This document shows, piece after piece, positions 61,051 to 62,592 of a stretch of 62,592 nucleotides of DNA. The notes under the pieces were generated by a model that was given only the letters and a program-made list of their open reading frames with translations, did no database searches and was not told the origin of the DNA. Source of the stretch: Neobacillus bataviensis LMG 21833 (lineage in GTDB: Bacteria > Bacillota > Bacilli > Bacillales > Cytobacillaceae); NCBI RefSeq assembly GCF_000307875.1, contig NZ_AJLS01000185.1:1-62592 (forward strand), read 5' to 3'. Both the position numbers and the translations under genes were made by a program. The stretch's first letter is position 1; every line of letters begins with the position of its first letter.

Positions 61051-61079
61051 CATCATTCCCGACTTATCTTCATACATTG
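61051..61079 (+). promoter_or_regulatory. SigmaE-like promoter of spoVR
   Basis: CATACATT at 61072-61079 fits the SigmaE -10 CATACAMT at seven of eight positions; TCATCAT at 61051-61057 fits the -35 KMATATT at five of seven, with a 14-base spacer. spoVR of Bacillus subtilis is SigmaE-controlled. Confidence 0.5.
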
Positions 61080-61106
61080 TGGTAAGAGGAAAAGGGGGAG
61101 TGGCGA

Positions 61107-62522
61107 ATGAATGTAGAAGGTCGCAAGCAGCTTGAATATGCCATCAGTGAGATTACTGAAATCGCAACCGGCTTTGGTTTGGATTTTTATCCAATGCGGT
61201 ACGAAATTTGTCCCGCCGAAATTATTTATACCTTTGGGGCTTACGGGATGCCGACCCGATTTTCCCATTGGAGCTTCGGGAAGCAATTTCATAAAATGAA
61301 ACTCCATTATGATTTGGGACTTAGTAAAATATATGAGCTTGTTATTAACTCAAACCCATGTTACGCGTTCTTGCTTGATTCTAATACTTTGATCCAAAAT
61401 AAACTGATTGTAGCTCACGTATTAGCCCATTGTGATTTCTTTAAAAACAATGTCCGCTTTCAAAATACAAAACGTGATATGGTTGAAAGTATGGCGGCAA
61501 CAGCTGACCGAATCCACCAATATGAGATTCAATATGGTAAAAAGGAAGTAGAGACTTTTTTAGATGCAGTACTCGCGATTGATGAGCACATTGACCCATC
61601 ACTTATGAGGCCAAAGCTTTCTTGGACTATTGGTGATTATGAGGAAGACGAAGATCAGGAACATCAAGTGATCACACCATATGATGACCTATGGAAGCTT
61701 GATGAGAAAGGAAAAAAGGCAGAAGACCAACCGAAGAAAAAGAAATTTCCACCTAGGCCCGAAAAAGACCTATTACTATTTATTGAAACCTACAGCAGGG
61801 AGCTTGAAGATTGGCAGCGGGATATCTTGACAATGATGCGGGAAGAAATGCTTTATTTTTGGCCGCAGCTTGAAACGAAAATCATGAACGAAGGCTGGGC
61901 TTCGTTTTGGCATCAACGGATTTTACGGGAATTGGATTTAACTAGCGGAGAATCCATTGAATTCGCTAAATTGAATGCCGGGGTTGTTCAGCCTTCAAAA
62001 ACAGGGATTAACCCTTATTATTTAGGAATTAAAATCTTTGAAGATATTGAAGAACGGTACAACAATCCAACAGAGGAAATGAAGCGAAGGGGAGTTGAAC
62101 CCGGTTCAGGAAGGGAAAAGATGTTTGAGGTACGTGAAGTTGAATCGGATATTTCCTTTTTGCGGAATTACTTAAATAAAGATCTTGTCATGAGAGAAGA
62201 TATGTATCTTTTCCAAAAGCAAGGCCGTGATTATAAAGTAGTTGATAAAGAGTGGGAGCATATCCGCGATCAGCTTGTGAATATGCGGGTAAACGGTGGA
62301 TTTCCCTATCTCACTGTCAATGATGGCGACTACTTGAAAAATGGTGAATTGTACTTAAAACACTGGTATGAGGGGATTGAATTAGATGTTAAATATCTTG
62401 AAAAAGTACTCCCTTATATCCAGCAACTGTGGGGCAGACCAGTCCATATCGAAACGATGATTGAAGAAAGAAAAATGCTGTTTACGTATGATGGCAAAGG
62501 GGTTCACAGGAAATATTTATAA
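61107..62522 (+). CDS. spoVR: Stage V sporulation protein R (SpoVR)
   Basis: SpoVR is needed for normal spore cortex formation in Bacillus subtilis. The 471-residue protein is full length and shows family stretches such as FGLDFYPMRYEICPAEIIYT (in part FYPMRYEICPAEII), YGMPTRFSHWSFGK, VLAHCDFFKNN, NEGWASFWHQRILREL and GVVQPSKTGINPYYLG. It lacks a signal or membrane segment. The ATG follows AAAGGGGGAG and the gene has a SigmaE-like promoter. Together with prkA and yhbH it gives three mother-cell sporulation genes in the window. Confidence 0.96.
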   Translation: MNVEGRKQLEYAISEITEIATGFGLDFYPMRYEICPAEIIYTFGAYGMPTRFSHWSFGKQFHKMKLHYDLGLSKIYELVINSNPCYAFLLDSNTLIQNKLIVAHVLAHCDFFKNNVRFQNTKRDMVESMAATADRIHQYEIQYGKKEVETFLDAVLAIDEHIDPSLMRPKLSWTIGDYEEDEDQEHQVITPYDDLWKLDEKGKKAEDQPKKKKFPPRPEKDLLLFIETYSRELEDWQRDILTMMREEMLYFWPQLETKIMNEGWASFWHQRILRELDLTSGESIEFAKLNAGVVQPSKTGINPYYLGIKIFEDIEERYNNPTEEMKRRGVEPGSGREKMFEVREVESDISFLRNYLNKDLVMREDMYLFQKQGRDYKVVDKEWEHIRDQLVNMRVNGGFPYLTVNDGDYLKNGELYLKHWYEGIELDVKYLEKVLPYIQQLWGRPVHIETMIEERKMLFTYDGKGVHRKYL

Positions 62523-62592
62523 TAAGAAAAGCGCAAGCGCCCTGGTCAGCGGCGTATGGCCTAGAGCGATCCAACTGAGATAAAGGAAACAC
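62523..62592. repeat. Part of an interspersed hairpin repeat, cut by the window end
   Basis: AAGAAAAGCGCAAGCGCCCTGGTCAG begins right after the spoVR stop (given in parts: AAAAGCGCAAGCGCC and CTGGTCAG). It resembles the reversed end of the element at 5853-5975 (GCGGAATCGCCTTGCTCAG when complemented). The rest lies beyond the window or is diverged. Confidence 0.55.

Overview
The window is a low-GC Bacillaceae chromosome segment, most like Bacillus sensu lato or Neobacillus. The grounds are Bacillus gene neighbourhoods (queG-yhbB-trmL, prkA-yhbH, nagA-nagB-nagR, ykaA-pit, yhcT/yhcU, yhdB/spoVR), strong GGAGG ribosome binding sites, frequent TTG/GTG starts, intrinsic terminators after most transcription units and SigmaE-like promoters at sporulation genes. 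No rRNA, tRNA, CRISPR array, prophage or insertion sequence was seen.

Layout. 1-15 kb is mostly core genome: a B3/B4-domain protein, queG, an amidase-domain protein, trmL, the sporulation pair prkA and yhbH, the nag operon with its operator, a CAP-domain lipoprotein, a sporulation-type histidine kinase, a membrane diguanylate cyclase and an azoreductase. 15.2-45.4 kb is a roughly 30-kb accessory island for hexuronate and hexuronide use. It holds two paralogous GPH-family symporters, two paralogous ROK repressors, uxaC-gnd, an AraC regulator with two TIM-barrel isomerase-like proteins and two Gfo/Idh/MocA oxidoreductases, a YesL-YesPQ-YesO-YesMN-type ABC importer with its two-component system, and a nickel-enzyme cluster (LarA homologue, SDR, larE, FGGY kinase, larB, larC in two pieces). 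45.4-62.6 kb returns to general genes: an ArsB/NhaD transporter, a shortened 5'-nucleotidase-family protein, a cupin, an MMPL transporter, deoC, DUF3189, a HEAT-repeat membrane protein beside a decayed glycosyltransferase, pit-ykaA, a pseudouridine synthase, pgcA, an SDR, yhdB and spoVR.

How the island may work. UxaC would turn D-glucuronate into D-fructuronate; the SDR would reduce it to D-mannonate; the LarA homologue, loaded with the nickel-pincer cofactor made by LarB, LarE and LarC, would epimerise C2 to give D-gluconate; the FGGY kinase would phosphorylate it; and Gnd would decarboxylate 6-phosphogluconate to ribulose-5-phosphate. No mannonate dehydratase, KDG kinase or KDPG aldolase gene is present, so the gene set reads as a nickel-dependent bypass from hexuronate into the pentose phosphate pathway. 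Four promoters in the island share one architecture: TTGACG -35, 17-bp spacer, a ROK/XylR-like operator just downstream, then a LacI-family or cre-like palindrome. They drive both symporters, uxaC-gnd and the larA-homologue operon, which ties them into one regulon. There is no glycoside hydrolase gene, so any imported glucuronide may be opened by the Gfo/Idh/MocA plus TIM-barrel module; that last point is inference.
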